Part shown: positions 9,346-18,430 of the stretch, one piece after another
Layout: every line of letters starts with the position of its first letter
Numbering within the stretch: the stretch's first letter is position 1
Assembly (NCBI GenBank): GCA_947626095.1
Contig: CANQQV010000003.1
Span: 82,458 to 146,457, forward strand
Direction of reading: 5' to 3'
DNA length: 64,000 bases
DNA from: an uncultured Bacilli bacterium
GTDB lineage: Bacteria > Bacillota_I > Bacilli_A > RF39 > UBA660
The notes under the pieces: generated by a model
What the model saw: only the letters and a program-made list of their open reading frames with translations
Database searches by the model: none
What the model was told of the DNA's origin: nothing
Program-made: the position numbers and the translations under genes

Positions 9346-9924
9346 TCAAACTTTAATATCACTAAATTTTAAATGGTATTGAATATAAGCATTAGAAATC
9401 GTTATATCAGTAATTATTTTTTTATTAGAACGTATACTTATCTCAGTACTAAGTTCCTCAAATGTTATTTCATAACGATACTCAATATATGATTCATTAT
9501 CAAATACTTCTTCTTCACTATCTTTTATTAAATCAAATATATATGTAGGATCTAATAAGTTACTATCAATTTCCTTAAATACATCTTTCTTCGTATTAAT
9601 ATTATATTCCACAAAACTAGGTAAAGTACATTTACCTATTTCTTCATTTTCATTTCTTTTTCCTTCACATTCAAAATAATACGTTTTATCTTGCATACTA
9701 TACATTAACGTATAATCATAGTTATATTTATTTTTCTTTAAATTACTTTTTTGTTCTTCGTAATCTACTTCTTTTATTTCTTGTTCTTCATTATCACTAA
9801 TTGGTATATCTACTTTTTCTTCTTTTATAAACCACTTTTCTGGTGCTAAAAACACAATAAATATTAAAGCACCAATAACTAAAATGGCATATCCTATTAA
9901 TAAAAATTTATGTTTCTTACTCAT
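9346..9924 (-). CDS. Membrane-anchored protein of unknown function
   Basis: A 192-residue protein with a single N-terminal membrane helix (about residues 8-27) followed by a short acidic linker and an extracytoplasmic region rich in Tyr, Glu and beta-strand-like stretches; two cysteines (in YFECEGK and GKCTLP) could form a disulfide outside the cell. There is no lipobox. Its start codon overlaps the fmt stop by one base, so it is co-translated with fmt. I do not recognise the family. Confidence 0.7.
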   Translation of the reverse strand: MSKKHKFLLIGYAILVIGALIFIVFLAPEKWFIKEEKVDIPISDNEEQEIKEVDYEEQKSNLKKNKYNYDYTLMYSMQDKTYYFECEGKRNENEEIGKCTLPSFVEYNINTKKDVFKEIDSNLLDPTYIFDLIKDSEEEVFDNESYIEYRYEITFEELSTEISIRSNKKIITDITISNAYIQYHLKFSDIKV

Positions 9925-10859
9925 TATTTTACTATGCTATAAAGAACACGAGCTTTATCTAAACCATTTATATAATCTAAAGCTGCCATTTCTTTTTTAC
10001 CAAAAGGTTTAACTCTTGTAATATAGACTACTTTATCTTTTGTACATATACCAATATTATCTTTATTTATTTCACATATTGTTCCTGCTGAAAAACGACT
10101 ATCTTTATCTCCAATAAAACATTCTAAAATTTTTACTTCTTGTTCATTAATCAAACAATTAGCTTTAGGCCATGGATATAACCCACGAACTTTATTATAT
10201 ATTTCCTTTGCCGTTAAATTAAAATCTAAATGTTCTTCTTCACGTGTAATATTATAAGCATAGGTTGCTAAAGCATCATCTTGCTTTATTCTTTTGTTAG
10301 TTCTCTCGACAATTGAAGGCAATGTATCTAACAATAAATCTCTACCCATTACACTAAGTGTATCATGTAAAATACCAACATTATCACTATCTTTAATTAT
10401 ATATTCCCTAGTTGCAATAATATCACCAGTATCCATATTCTTATCCATATACATAATCGTAATTCCCGTTTTTTCTTCACCATCTATAATTGCATGATGA
10501 AGTGGTGCTCCACCTCTTAATCTTGGTAACAAAGAAGCATGAACATTAATACAACCTAATCTTGGCGCATTTAAAATTTCTTCGGGAATAATTTGACCAT
10601 AAGCACATGTAATTATTATATCTGCCTTAGTATTAACAACTTCATTGTATTCTTTTCTTATCTTAGTTGGTTGAAAAACTTTAATACCATGACTTAAAGC
10701 CACTTTCTTAACAGGTGTCATCTCCATTTCATGATGACGACCAACTTCTTTATCTGGTTGTGTTACGACCATTACAACATCTGTATTTTCAATTAACATT
10801 TCTAATATAGGTACTGCAAAATCTGGAGTTCCCATAAAGATAACTTTTGTATCTTTCAT
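9924..10859 (-). CDS. fmt: Methionyl-tRNA formyltransferase
   Basis: Formylates Met-tRNA(fMet) using 10-formyl-tetrahydrofolate, in the cytoplasm. Recognised by the N-terminal FMGTPDFAVPILE, the LLPRLRGGAPLHHAI active-site segment (family SLLPxxRGxxPxxxA, containing the catalytic-region His/Asp context), the GITIMYMDKNMDTGDI stretch and a C-terminal OB-like domain. The length of 311 residues is standard. It follows dnaB and dnaI closely and overlaps the next small gene. Its cofactor is supplied by Fhs, encoded at 20.8-22.4 kb. Confidence 0.97.
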   Translation of the reverse strand: MKDTKVIFMGTPDFAVPILEMLIENTDVVMVVTQPDKEVGRHHEMEMTPVKKVALSHGIKVFQPTKIRKEYNEVVNTKADIIITCAYGQIIPEEILNAPRLGCINVHASLLPRLRGGAPLHHAIIDGEEKTGITIMYMDKNMDTGDIIATREYIIKDSDNVGILHDTLSVMGRDLLLDTLPSIVERTNKRIKQDDALATYAYNITREEEHLDFNLTAKEIYNKVRGLYPWPKANCLINEQEVKILECFIGDKDSRFSAGTICEINKDNIGICTKDKVVYITRVKPFGKKEMAALDYINGLDKARVLYSIVK

Positions 10860-10884
10860 ATTATCACCTTATCTATTATAACAT

Positions 10885-11751
10885 TTATTTTCTTCTGTTT
10901 TCACTTATTAATTCCATATCTTCGGTAAGTTCTTTAATTCTTTCAACCAAACGACGTGCTTTTACTTCATCATCACTATATTTATTTGTATTTAAATGAT
11001 TTTCTAATTCTTTAAGAGTTAAATTAGAAGTAAAGAAAGTTGTCTTATAATTATTCATTCGTTTTTGTAATATTGGTCCTAATATTTCATCTCTACCCCA
11101 TTCAGTAACTCTTTCAGCTCCAATATCATCAAGTAATAACAAATCCACATTTTCTAAGTAATCAATATAATCAGCAAAATTATCAAAGTCACTCTTTAAA
11201 TCACGTAATAATTCGGGAAAATAAACAATTTCTGTTGTAACTCTCTTTTTAGCTAACTCATTAAATAAAGCAGCTATAAAATATGTTTTACCACTACCAA
11301 AATTACCATGTAAATAAAGCCCTTTAAATTTCCCATTACGATTATATTCATCATAAAACTTTTTTAACCATTTAATAACATGAATTCTCTTTTTATCCGT
11401 CAAATCCAAATCCGCCATTGAAGCTGAAGCTAATTCCTTTTCTCTAGTTGGTTTATTTTCTTCTTGTTTTATTGCTTCCTTTTGATATTTACAAGGTGCA
11501 TACGAAAATATAACATTATTATTTTGCTTTTCTGGATAAAAGACATGTCCTTCTTGTTTATTTTGACAAACCATTAAACCAGTACATTCATGACAATTAG
11601 TCAGTTCACTAACTGTTCTTTCTAAAGATGAAGTATATTTCATCGCTTCTTCATCTTTTAAACCTAATTTTTTTACTAAAGCACAAAACTTTTTATCCTT
11701 TTGCGCTTCACTATAACTTTCTTTTAAGGCTTTTTCATTATATTTTTCCAT
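10885..11751 (-). CDS. dnaI: Primosomal protein DnaI (helicase loader)
   Basis: AAA+ ATPase that loads the replicative helicase with DnaB and DnaD. The N-terminal domain has the zinc-site cysteines expected in DnaI (C53, C56, C62, C87); the AAA+ part has Walker A GNFGSGKT at 149-156, Walker B LLLLDDIG around 204-211 and a sensor-1 FTSN. The ATG at 11751 is chosen because AGGTGA lies five bases upstream, although the frame is open to a GTG at 11760. That ribosome site overlaps the dnaB stop, coupling the two genes. Confidence 0.95.
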   Translation of the reverse strand: MEKYNEKALKESYSEAQKDKKFCALVKKLGLKDEEAMKYTSSLERTVSELTNCHECTGLMVCQNKQEGHVFYPEKQNNNVIFSYAPCKYQKEAIKQEENKPTREKELASASMADLDLTDKKRIHVIKWLKKFYDEYNRNGKFKGLYLHGNFGSGKTYFIAALFNELAKKRVTTEIVYFPELLRDLKSDFDNFADYIDYLENVDLLLLDDIGAERVTEWGRDEILGPILQKRMNNYKTTFFTSNLTLKELENHLNTNKYSDDEVKARRLVERIKELTEDMELISENRRK

Positions 11752-11756
11752 CTTAA

Positions 11757-13037
11757 TCACCTAAAATCTTTTAATAAATCTTCTAACTCATTAAGTTCTT
11801 CATCACTAATTTCTTCCTTTTTAATTTCACTATTAAACCATACTGGTTCTGATGTCGAAACTTTCTTATTCGTTTTATTTTCAATCTTCTTCATTATTTT
11901 ACTATTTTCTTTTTTTGCTAACTCCATCGCTTCTTTAGCGGTTTGAACATTACATCTCTTCCATTGACTCGCAATTGTTTCAATATAAGCTTGATTAAGT
12001 TTATTATTATTTTTCTTTAGTGCATAATCAACTAAAACATTAATAACTGCTGGCGGTAGCTCTAAATCAATCATTAAACATTCAATTATTTTTAAATCAT
12101 GAGCTGTTGGTTTGGCTCCCTTATTCTTCATTCTTAAAAAGTCATAAGGAGAAGTATTTTCAAACATATATATAATCTTCGCTAACGCTGAAGTTTCTCC
12201 CTCCGGTGTTTTTAAATACTCTGGTTGCGTACGATAAACTAAAGTTGGTAATTTACCATTGTTATTATATTGATAATACTTACGGGCATTCTTACGTAAT
12301 TCTTCTTTATCAAAAGTACCCTTATCTGTAATAACCACTCTTAATAATTCAATCATTTTCAAAGTATCTAAATCATAGATAAAAGCCAACTGCTCAATTA
12401 ATTCTTTAACTTTCTTAGTTAACGCATTTTCTTTAACTAAACCTTTTGGCATTGACGATAGTAACAAATCAAAATCAATATTACTATCTAACTTAATATT
12501 TAGTGCAGTCTTTTCTCTAGCTTCAATTGGTTCAAAATTAGATGAAGACTTATATGTCGCATTTAGCTCTTTTGATATATCATTATAATCTTTTAAATCA
12601 ATCTTTGGTAACTCGTACTCTGAAACTATCAAATCATATTCTGTTTTACCAATATTATTATATAAAGTAACACTAAAGATTGGTGAAGCAAAAAACTCTT
12701 TTGGACTTAATGGTGAATATAATTCATAAACATATGAATTAGGTTCACCTTCCTTTAAATACGCTTTTAAAAGTCCAACTCCTTCTAACGATTCTCTCGC
12801 TAACCTAATTACTTCCAAACTACTTTTCATTATTGTCATTAAATGATGATGCGTATGATCCGCACTAATTAAATCTAATAAATTAATATCTCTTAATAAA
12901 GTAAAATATAAGCTAACCGCAATAGGTCCTATTATTGGTTCATACAAAGAAATAATATTCTTTTTATCATCTTCAGTAATAATTGATTTATTAACAACTG
13001 TATAAGTATCTGCTGGTAATAAAGATATTATTTTCAT
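11757..13037 (-). CDS. dnaB: Replication initiation and membrane attachment protein DnaB (Firmicutes type)
   Basis: Firmicutes DnaB, not the helicase: it works with DnaD and DnaI to place the replicative helicase at the origin and at restart forks. The 426 residues begin with the conserved LLPADTY segment and ISLYEPIIGPIAVSLYFTL winged-helix region of the N-terminal DDBH1 domain. A second DnaD/DnaB2-like domain lies around residues 280-380, including the EWKR-like SQWKRCNVQTAKEAM motif (typical IxxxWxxxxxxTxxxA). Immediately upstream of dnaI, an arrangement conserved in Bacilli. Confidence 0.93.
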   Translation of the reverse strand: MKIISLLPADTYTVVNKSIITEDDKKNIISLYEPIIGPIAVSLYFTLLRDINLLDLISADHTHHHLMTIMKSSLEVIRLARESLEGVGLLKAYLKEGEPNSYVYELYSPLSPKEFFASPIFSVTLYNNIGKTEYDLIVSEYELPKIDLKDYNDISKELNATYKSSSNFEPIEAREKTALNIKLDSNIDFDLLLSSMPKGLVKENALTKKVKELIEQLAFIYDLDTLKMIELLRVVITDKGTFDKEELRKNARKYYQYNNNGKLPTLVYRTQPEYLKTPEGETSALAKIIYMFENTSPYDFLRMKNKGAKPTAHDLKIIECLMIDLELPPAVINVLVDYALKKNNNKLNQAYIETIASQWKRCNVQTAKEAMELAKKENSKIMKKIENKTNKKVSTSEPVWFNSEIKKEEISDEELNELEDLLKDFR

Positions 13038-13086
13038 ATGACCACACCCTTAATATGTATTATAAACTACAATCATTTATTTTAAA

Positions 13087-13107
13087 AGAAAAAACGGCTA
13101 ACAGCCG
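13087..13107 (-). terminator. Intrinsic terminator containing the stop codon of the thioredoxin-like gene
   Basis: CGGCT-AAC-AGCCG stem followed by six T on the minus strand; the last codons and TAG stop of the gene at 13098 form part of the hairpin. Confidence 0.8.
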
Positions 13108-13985
13108 CCTTCTTCACCTACTTCACATTCACTACCTAAATAACTAGCAATTAACTTTGTATACTCTTCAGATAATTTATTAACTTCTTCATCAGTTAAA
13201 TCTCTTAAATTTTGTTTATCATCTAACTCATGACCATCAAGAGTTCCCTCATGGAAACCAACTATTTCACCACCTTTAACTGCTACTACTGTTGGTGTAT
13301 TTAATCTTTTAACTCCTGTTTTAACTTTTTTACCTTTAGATGTATATAAAACATATTCATCTAAATAATCAGCTAAAGAAGTAACTACTTCATAATAAGC
13401 ATCACTAGCATCTTTCGTTTTCTTTGCTTTATTCTTATCGTTTAAATTATAAATATCACGAAGATCATTTTCTTCTTTATCATTAGGTCTTATATTAACA
13501 TAGTATATTTTATCTAAGTTAGTACTACTCATTGCATTTAATAAAACCGGTACAGCACTACGACTATAAGCATCAGCAGCATAACCAAAATAGATTACTC
13601 CACTACCACTATCTAAAATATCATTTACTTCATCTAATGTTGTATACACAATATTATTATCTTCAATAATCTTTATTTCTTTATTTTGTGTTCCATCACT
13701 CTTCGTTGTATTATTTAATTTTTCATATTCTTCTTTAAAACTACGTTCATCATCTGTCATTTGATAACCAGGTTTATCACCATCATCTTTATGTTTATTA
13801 TATTGAACAGCTAAATAACCACCTAAAAAGATTACAACTATTAAAACAGCAGCTAATAAAGTGCGACCATAACCATTTTCCTCACTTTTTATAACTTCTT
13901 CTTTCTTTTTATTATCTTCTTTTTTTACTTTCGTAACCTTTTTTTCTTTAGTTGTTTTTTGCTTTTTATTATTTTCTTTTGCCAT
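13098..13985 (-). CDS. Membrane-anchored thioredoxin-like protein lacking the CxxC motif
   Basis: A Lys/Glu-rich cytoplasmic head (residues 1-36), one membrane helix (about 42-60), and an extracytoplasmic domain of thioredoxin fold. Fold evidence is the VIYFGYA strand-helix entry near 130-136, the cis-proline loop LNTPTVV (P231) and the following VKGGEIVGFHEG strand pair. At the place of CPxC the sequence reads DAYS (138-141), so the redox pair is absent. Two cysteines remain at the extreme C-terminus (C287, C295), spaced by seven residues. Close relatives in gut Firmicutes with YATCPWCR are bacteriocin/thioredoxin-family proteins. A chaperone or binding role is more likely than oxidoreduction. 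Confidence 0.7.
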   Translation of the reverse strand: MAKENNKKQKTTKEKKVTKVKKEDNKKKEEVIKSEENGYGRTLLAAVLIVVIFLGGYLAVQYNKHKDDGDKPGYQMTDDERSFKEEYEKLNNTTKSDGTQNKEIKIIEDNNIVYTTLDEVNDILDSGSGVIYFGYAADAYSRSAVPVLLNAMSSTNLDKIYYVNIRPNDKEENDLRDIYNLNDKNKAKKTKDASDAYYEVVTSLADYLDEYVLYTSKGKKVKTGVKRLNTPTVVAVKGGEIVGFHEGTLDGHELDDKQNLRDLTDEEVNKLSEEYTKLIASYLGSECEVGEEGGC

Positions 13986-14040
13986 ATAAATCTCCTTACT
14001 TCAAGTACTTATATTATAACAATTATCTAATTAATAGTAA

Positions 14041-14071
14041 AATAAAATAGTAGCTATTCTACTATTTTATT
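14041..14071 (-). terminator. Intrinsic terminator overlapping the end of the gene at 14054
   Basis: Perfect 13-bp AT-rich stem (AATAAAATAGTAG and its complement) with a five-base loop; contains the stop codon region of the upstream gene. Confidence 0.7.
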
Positions 14072-15163
14072 ACAAGTAACAGAATCAAAATTCATCTTCT
14101 TATCACCAATTATTATATCTTTACTATAAGTTTCATCACATATCAAAATACTATAATCACTAAACTTATAAAGATTAGAATCATCTACTTCACTATGTAT
14201 AACTTCTAATGGATTATTATATAATTCTTCAATTTGTAGCTTATTACTAGATAAAGCATTTGCTAATTCATAATTATTATCAGGATAATTTATAAACATA
14301 TCTTGAATACAATAAGTATAAATATCATTATCTAAATTACTATATACTAATCTTTTTTCACTACATACATTTTCACCAGTTATACCTACTTCAAAATCAT
14401 TCAAATTTATATTACTAACAATCTTAGCTTCTCCCATATATATTATATATTTACTATTATCTACTTCTAAATTTTTAACTAGACCAACTACCATTATTTC
14501 ATCGTAAACATCATAATTATTTAATTCTGGTGTATTATTATTAAATAAGATTCTTAAAGTAATATTCGAAGCAAAACTAACCGCTCCATTTATCTGAACA
14601 TCACTAACTTTATATGGTTGCATTTCTAAATAATTTTGCCCCGTCTTTTTACTTATCTTACCTTTAATTTTAGTGTATTTATTTTTATATTCTGCATAAT
14701 TATCAACTACTGAATTTAAAAATGAATTAGAATCAATAACATCTATATCTTCCGCATTACATAAATAACCATTATTATTAAATAAATCAAAAATATACTT
14801 AGGTTCATCTTTATTACATTGCCATATTCTTAATCCTAATGAATTATATACTTTAGTATTCCCTACACTCGTAATATTATAACTAAAAACAGGAATATGT
14901 TTAAAAGCTAAAGCCCCAAGTCCGTCGATTACCAAAGATAGTAAAAAAGTAACAAAAAACACTAAAACTAAAAAAACAGGTTTCAATTTTAAAGCTTTAA
15001 CAATATTAATTGTTAATAAAATAATAGCTAATATCCACATGATTGGCCTTATTGCACTAACCTCATTAACTGACATTGTCAATAAAATTATGACAATACT
15101 TATAGCTAAAGAAAACAAATTAAACTGACGTTTACCCTTTTTATTAGTCTTACTACTTTTCAT
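14054..15163 (-). CDS. Membrane protein with large extracytoplasmic domain, unknown function
   Basis: Three or four closely spaced membrane helices in the first 85 residues, beginning after a basic head, are followed by about 280 residues predicted to lie outside. That part has five or six Cys, many Asn/Tyr and a beta-rich OB-like stretch (KIKGKISKKTGQNYLEMQ near 165 and a VVGLVKNLEV segment near 226) that recalls tRNA_anti-like/OB domains of surface proteins. I do not recognise a named family. It stands alone between HU and the thioredoxin-like gene, each with its own terminator. Confidence 0.7.
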   Translation of the reverse strand: MKSSKTNKKGKRQFNLFSLAISIVIILLTMSVNEVSAIRPIMWILAIILLTINIVKALKLKPVFLVLVFFVTFLLSLVIDGLGALAFKHIPVFSYNITSVGNTKVYNSLGLRIWQCNKDEPKYIFDLFNNNGYLCNAEDIDVIDSNSFLNSVVDNYAEYKNKYTKIKGKISKKTGQNYLEMQPYKVSDVQINGAVSFASNITLRILFNNNTPELNNYDVYDEIMVVGLVKNLEVDNSKYIIYMGEAKIVSNINLNDFEVGITGENVCSEKRLVYSNLDNDIYTYCIQDMFINYPDNNYELANALSSNKLQIEELYNNPLEVIHSEVDDSNLYKFSDYSILICDETYSKDIIIGDKKMNFDSVTCNKIVE

Positions 15164-15200
15164 ATTTTATGCTCCTACTAATAGTATAATCAATAATCAA

Positions 15201-15240
15201 AAAAAAAGCCATAAATAATTTAATATTTATAGCTTTTTTT
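15201..15240 (-). terminator. Intrinsic terminator of the HU gene
   Basis: Long stem (AAAAAAAGC and ATAAATA blocks paired with TATTTAT and GCTTTTTTT, one mismatch) 16 bases past the HU stop, with A/T tracts on both sides, so it may work in both directions. Confidence 0.8.
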
Positions 15241-15255
15241 ATTGATTAACTATAA

Positions 15256-15528
15256 TTAGTTAATAGCGTCTTTAAGTTTGCTTCCTGCTTTGAATGAAGC
15301 TACATTTTTAGCAGGGATTTTAATAGCAGCTTTTGTTAAAGGATTAATACCTTCTCTAGCAGCTCTTTTTTTAGAACTGAAAGTTCCGAAACCAACTAGA
15401 GCAACTTTACCTTCTTTTTTAAGTCCGCTAGTAATTCCTTCTAAAGTTGCATCAAGTGCACGAGCAGCGTCAGCTTTAGTTAAGCCTGCTTTAGCAGCAA
15501 CGTATTCTACTAATTCTTGTTTTCCCAT
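15256..15528 (-). CDS. hup: HU family DNA-binding protein
   Basis: Histone-like dimeric protein that bends and compacts DNA. The 90 residues start GKQELVEYVAAKAGLTKADA and carry the VGFGTFSSKKRAAREGINPLT core arm, then a VASFKAGSKLKDAI tail, all typical of HU (B. subtilis Hbs). The frame is open further upstream, but the ribosome site GGGAGGT at 15538-15544 is inside that extension and lies nine bases before the ATG at 15528, which fixes the start. Codon use is more biased toward abundant codons and the region is less AT-rich than its neighbours, as expected for a highly expressed gene. Confidence 0.97.
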   Translation of the reverse strand: MGKQELVEYVAAKAGLTKADAARALDATLEGITSGLKKEGKVALVGFGTFSSKKRAAREGINPLTKAAIKIPAKNVASFKAGSKLKDAIN

Positions 15529-15662
15529 AATTTTTTTACCTCCCAATAATAAAATTATCTCTGCAAGGTTTACCCTTACATATTAAAAATAACAAAAATA
15601 CAAATTTAAATCAAGCTAAATCGCTTATTTTCTTTAAAAAAATTGCATTTTACAGCCAAAAG

Positions 15663-15694
15663 AAAAGTATTAGTGTCAATTATCTAATACTTTT
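15663..15694 (-). terminator. Intrinsic terminator of the zinc-ribbon gene
   Basis: Perfect 11-bp stem AAAAGTATTAG / CTAATACTTTT with a ten-base loop; T-rich tail on the minus strand. Confidence 0.75.
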
Positions 15695-15702
15695 ATCAAC
15701 TT

Positions 15703-16800
15703 TTAATTATTTTCTGGAGTATTTTCTAAATTATTGTCCTCACTTATCTCATTGTTGTTTTCACTCTCTTCTTCGCTTGGTAATGACTCTTCACTTTCTT
15801 CTATTTCATGATAATTAATAACACTATTATAAATATTAAAAGCATTACTATACATATTAATAATATCTAGAGCTTTAACCTCTTCATTCGCATAAGACAA
15901 AGTTCCAATCATTTCTGTTACCATTGCTTCATATTCTGTTTTTGCTTCATCTGTATGATACACAACTGTAACTCCAATTAATAAACGAGATCCGCCATTA
16001 ATAAAATATATTTGTACTGGCATTTTATTAATTTTAGTATTAACTAAATAGGCATCTTTAGCACTTATTTTAATCTTTGAAACTGATGTATCAGTATAAT
16101 CTTCATGAGTTGCTAAAGCTTTCTTTATTATTTCTTCATTAAGATCACTTAATGTACTTTCACTTTGATCTAACTTAATTGATACTGTACTATCTTCATT
16201 TGTAATAACGACATTTCTACTATCTTCTGTTAAAAACCATGTCTTAGGCAAATCAAATTTATATCCATTAGAAGCTACTGCAATTGTTTCTGTTTTAGGC
16301 TTATTATCAGTTGACGTAGCAGGTTTACTTCCATTTAAAAACATCATCGTGCCAATACCACCAACTACTAGTAACAACAAAATAATTAATAAAAAAGGTT
16401 TCTTTTTCTTCTTTGGTTTAACATCTTCATCTTTAACTAAAGGCGTTTGACTATCGTTTGCTAACTTTTCTTGTTTTCCCGCACTTGCATTAGACACTTG
16501 TGCACTTGCTTCAGTTGCTGGAGCAACTTCAGTTACCACAGGGGATTCCGGTGTAACACTAGCTAAAGCTGGTGCTGAATTATTTACTATTGCTCCCTGC
16601 TCATTTGGTGTAACATTAACATTAACTACTTGATTATCAACTTTATTTTCTGTAACCGGTGCCAATACTTCTGGACTACCTGCTACCACATTATTATTTA
16701 CTACATTTGTTTCTGGAGTGTTAACTAAATTATTTCCACATATTGGACAAGTTGTAACCCCTGGTTCTAGAGGATTTCCACATTTTGGACAATTATTCAT
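15703..16800 (-). CDS. Zinc-ribbon, membrane-anchored protein with extracytoplasmic PsbP/DUF1795-like domain
   Basis: Starts with a zinc ribbon (CPKCGN...CPICGN, residues 4-22), followed by a Pro/Val/Asn/Ala-rich linker, a basic patch and one membrane helix (about 135-155). The outside part (about 175-300) begins NGYKFDLPKTW and continues with strand-rich sequence, a pattern of PsbP-like/DUF1795 domains. The tail is acidic with runs of Glu, Ser and Asn. The ribosome site is GGAGG. Function unknown; zinc-ribbon plus helix architecture recurs at 18.4, 38.1 and 54.0 kb. Confidence 0.75.
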   Translation of the reverse strand: MNNCPKCGNPLEPGVTTCPICGNNLVNTPETNVVNNNVVAGSPEVLAPVTENKVDNQVVNVNVTPNEQGAIVNNSAPALASVTPESPVVTEVAPATEASAQVSNASAGKQEKLANDSQTPLVKDEDVKPKKKKKPFLLIILLLLVVGGIGTMMFLNGSKPATSTDNKPKTETIAVASNGYKFDLPKTWFLTEDSRNVVITNEDSTVSIKLDQSESTLSDLNEEIIKKALATHEDYTDTSVSKIKISAKDAYLVNTKINKMPVQIYFINGGSRLLIGVTVVYHTDEAKTEYEAMVTEMIGTLSYANEEVKALDIINMYSNAFNIYNSVINYHEIEESEESLPSEEESENNNEISEDNNLENTPENN

Positions 16801-16844
16801 TTACTTATGCCTCCTATTATATATAACTATTATAATATATTAAA

Positions 16845-16880
16845 AATAAAAAAGCCATAGTATTTTATAACACTATAGCT
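16845..16880 (-). terminator. Intrinsic terminator of spoIVA
   Basis: Nine-pair stem (AGCTATAGT / ACTATGGCT on the minus strand, one G-T pair) then six T; the stem overlaps the spoIVA stop. Confidence 0.65.
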
Positions 16881-18343
16881 ATTAAGTTACTAGAACCTTT
16901 ATTAACAATCTTCGTAATTGTCTGGGTTAATTTATATCTTGTAGTTTCAGGTACAACCGATAATTTAGCTTGAATTCCCTCCTTAACTATAACATCTAAA
17001 CTACGACCAAATATCTCACTACGCCAAATATTTGTTGGATCTGTTTCATAGTCCTTCATCAAATAACTAATTAATTCCTTACTCTGTAATTCACTACCAA
17101 TAATTGGTTCAAACAAACTTACAACATCAGCTTTAATAATATGATACGAAGATGCCGTTGCTTTTAATTTAACTCCATACCTACTACCTTGTTTAACTAT
17201 TTCTGGTGTATCAAGTTGCATATCCTTTAATGTTGGATAAACAATTCCATATCCTGTTTGTTTGGCTGTTTTTATCGCTGCTTTTAAAATATCTGTTTCT
17301 TCTTTAGTCTCTTTATAAGAACTAAATATTTTAAGCATTCCTGCCTTGGTATTAACTGTATCTCCCATCATTTCATTTAATACTTCATTATACAAATCAT
17401 CTTCACTATCTAAATTAATATTAACTATTCCTGTTGCTGTATCGACATTACTAATATAAGCTTTCGAAATATACTTACTTTCTTTAAAATAACTTAATAT
17501 TTCATCAACATCTTTTAACTTAGTAACACTTAAAGTACTTGATTTAATTTTTGTTAAATACTCTTCCTTTACTGGATGATTATTACTTAAAATATGCACC
17601 CATTCTGGTAATTTAATCTGAATATCTAAAACAGGGAATTCATATAATGCCGCTTTTAAAATATCATAAATTTCATATTCGGTCATTGATTCCACACTAA
17701 TCGGTAAAACTGGAACATTATGCTCTTCTTTTAATTTACGTGCTAGTTCCTTAGTACCAATATCTTCAGGATGCGTTGTATTTAATATCACAATAAATGG
17801 CTTATTAATTTCTTTTAACTCATTAATAACCTTTTCTTCAGCTTCTACATAACTTTCTCTTTTAATCTCTCCAAAAGAACCATCACTAGTAACTACAATC
17901 CCTATTGTTGCATGATCTTTAATAACTTTTTCTGTTCCAATTTCTGCTGCTGTTTCAAAATTAACTGGTTCCTTAAACCATGGTGTTAAAACCATACGGG
18001 GATTACCATTTTCATCTTCATAACCATTAGAACCAGGAATAATATACCCAACACAATCAATTAACTTAACATTCGTTTCAAATTCTTCAACTTTTATTTT
18101 CGCCCCATTAGAAGGTACAAATTTAGGTTCTGTTGTCATAATCGTCTTCCCTTGAGCACTTTGGGGAATCTCATCTAAACAATGCTTCTTTTCGTATTCA
18201 TCCGTAATATTAGGTACCACTAAGTTTTCAATAAATCTTTTAATAAAAGTTGATTTTCCTGTTCGAACAGCACCTACAACCCCTAAATATATTTCACCAT
18301 TACCCCTCTTAGAAATTGATTCTATTATTTTGTTATCTTTCAA
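16865..18343 (-). CDS. spoIVA: Stage IV sporulation protein A (coat morphogenetic ATPase)
   Basis: SpoIVA polymerises on the forespore surface using ATP and forms the basement layer of the coat; it is restricted to endospore formers and made in the mother cell. Seen here: GEIYLGVVGAVRTGKSTF with the Walker A loop, a LIDCVGYIIPG Walker B-like region, NTTHPED at the position of the base-specificity motif, and the conserved middle and C-terminal domains. Starting at TTG 18343, with AGGGGTG seven bases upstream, gives 492 residues, the same length as the B. subtilis protein. The ATG at 18361 lacks a ribosome site. Divergent sporulation-sigma promoter elements are not clear. Confidence 0.95.
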   Translation of the reverse strand: MKDNKIIESISKRGNGEIYLGVVGAVRTGKSTFIKRFIENLVVPNITDEYEKKHCLDEIPQSAQGKTIMTTEPKFVPSNGAKIKVEEFETNVKLIDCVGYIIPGSNGYEDENGNPRMVLTPWFKEPVNFETAAEIGTEKVIKDHATIGIVVTSDGSFGEIKRESYVEAEEKVINELKEINKPFIVILNTTHPEDIGTKELARKLKEEHNVPVLPISVESMTEYEIYDILKAALYEFPVLDIQIKLPEWVHILSNNHPVKEEYLTKIKSSTLSVTKLKDVDEILSYFKESKYISKAYISNVDTATGIVNINLDSEDDLYNEVLNEMMGDTVNTKAGMLKIFSSYKETKEETDILKAAIKTAKQTGYGIVYPTLKDMQLDTPEIVKQGSRYGVKLKATASSYHIIKADVVSLFEPIIGSELQSKELISYLMKDYETDPTNIWRSEIFGRSLDVIVKEGIQAKLSVVPETTRYKLTQTITKIVNKGSSNLIAIVL

Positions 18344-18401
18344 ATATAACACCCCTATCATTTTCTAATTAAGTTTATGGACTATATCTCTTTTTTAGAA
18401 C

Positions 18402-18430
18402 AAAAAAACTAAATTACCAAATAATCTAGT
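18402..18430 (-). terminator. Intrinsic terminator of the Tim44-like gene
   Basis: Nine-pair stem ACTAAATTA / TAATCTAGT (one G-T pair), seven T on the minus strand. Confidence 0.7.

Noticed and set aside
15278-15586. Open frame opposite HU
   Set aside because: Antisense shadow of the HU coding region with no ribosome site or recognisable product.
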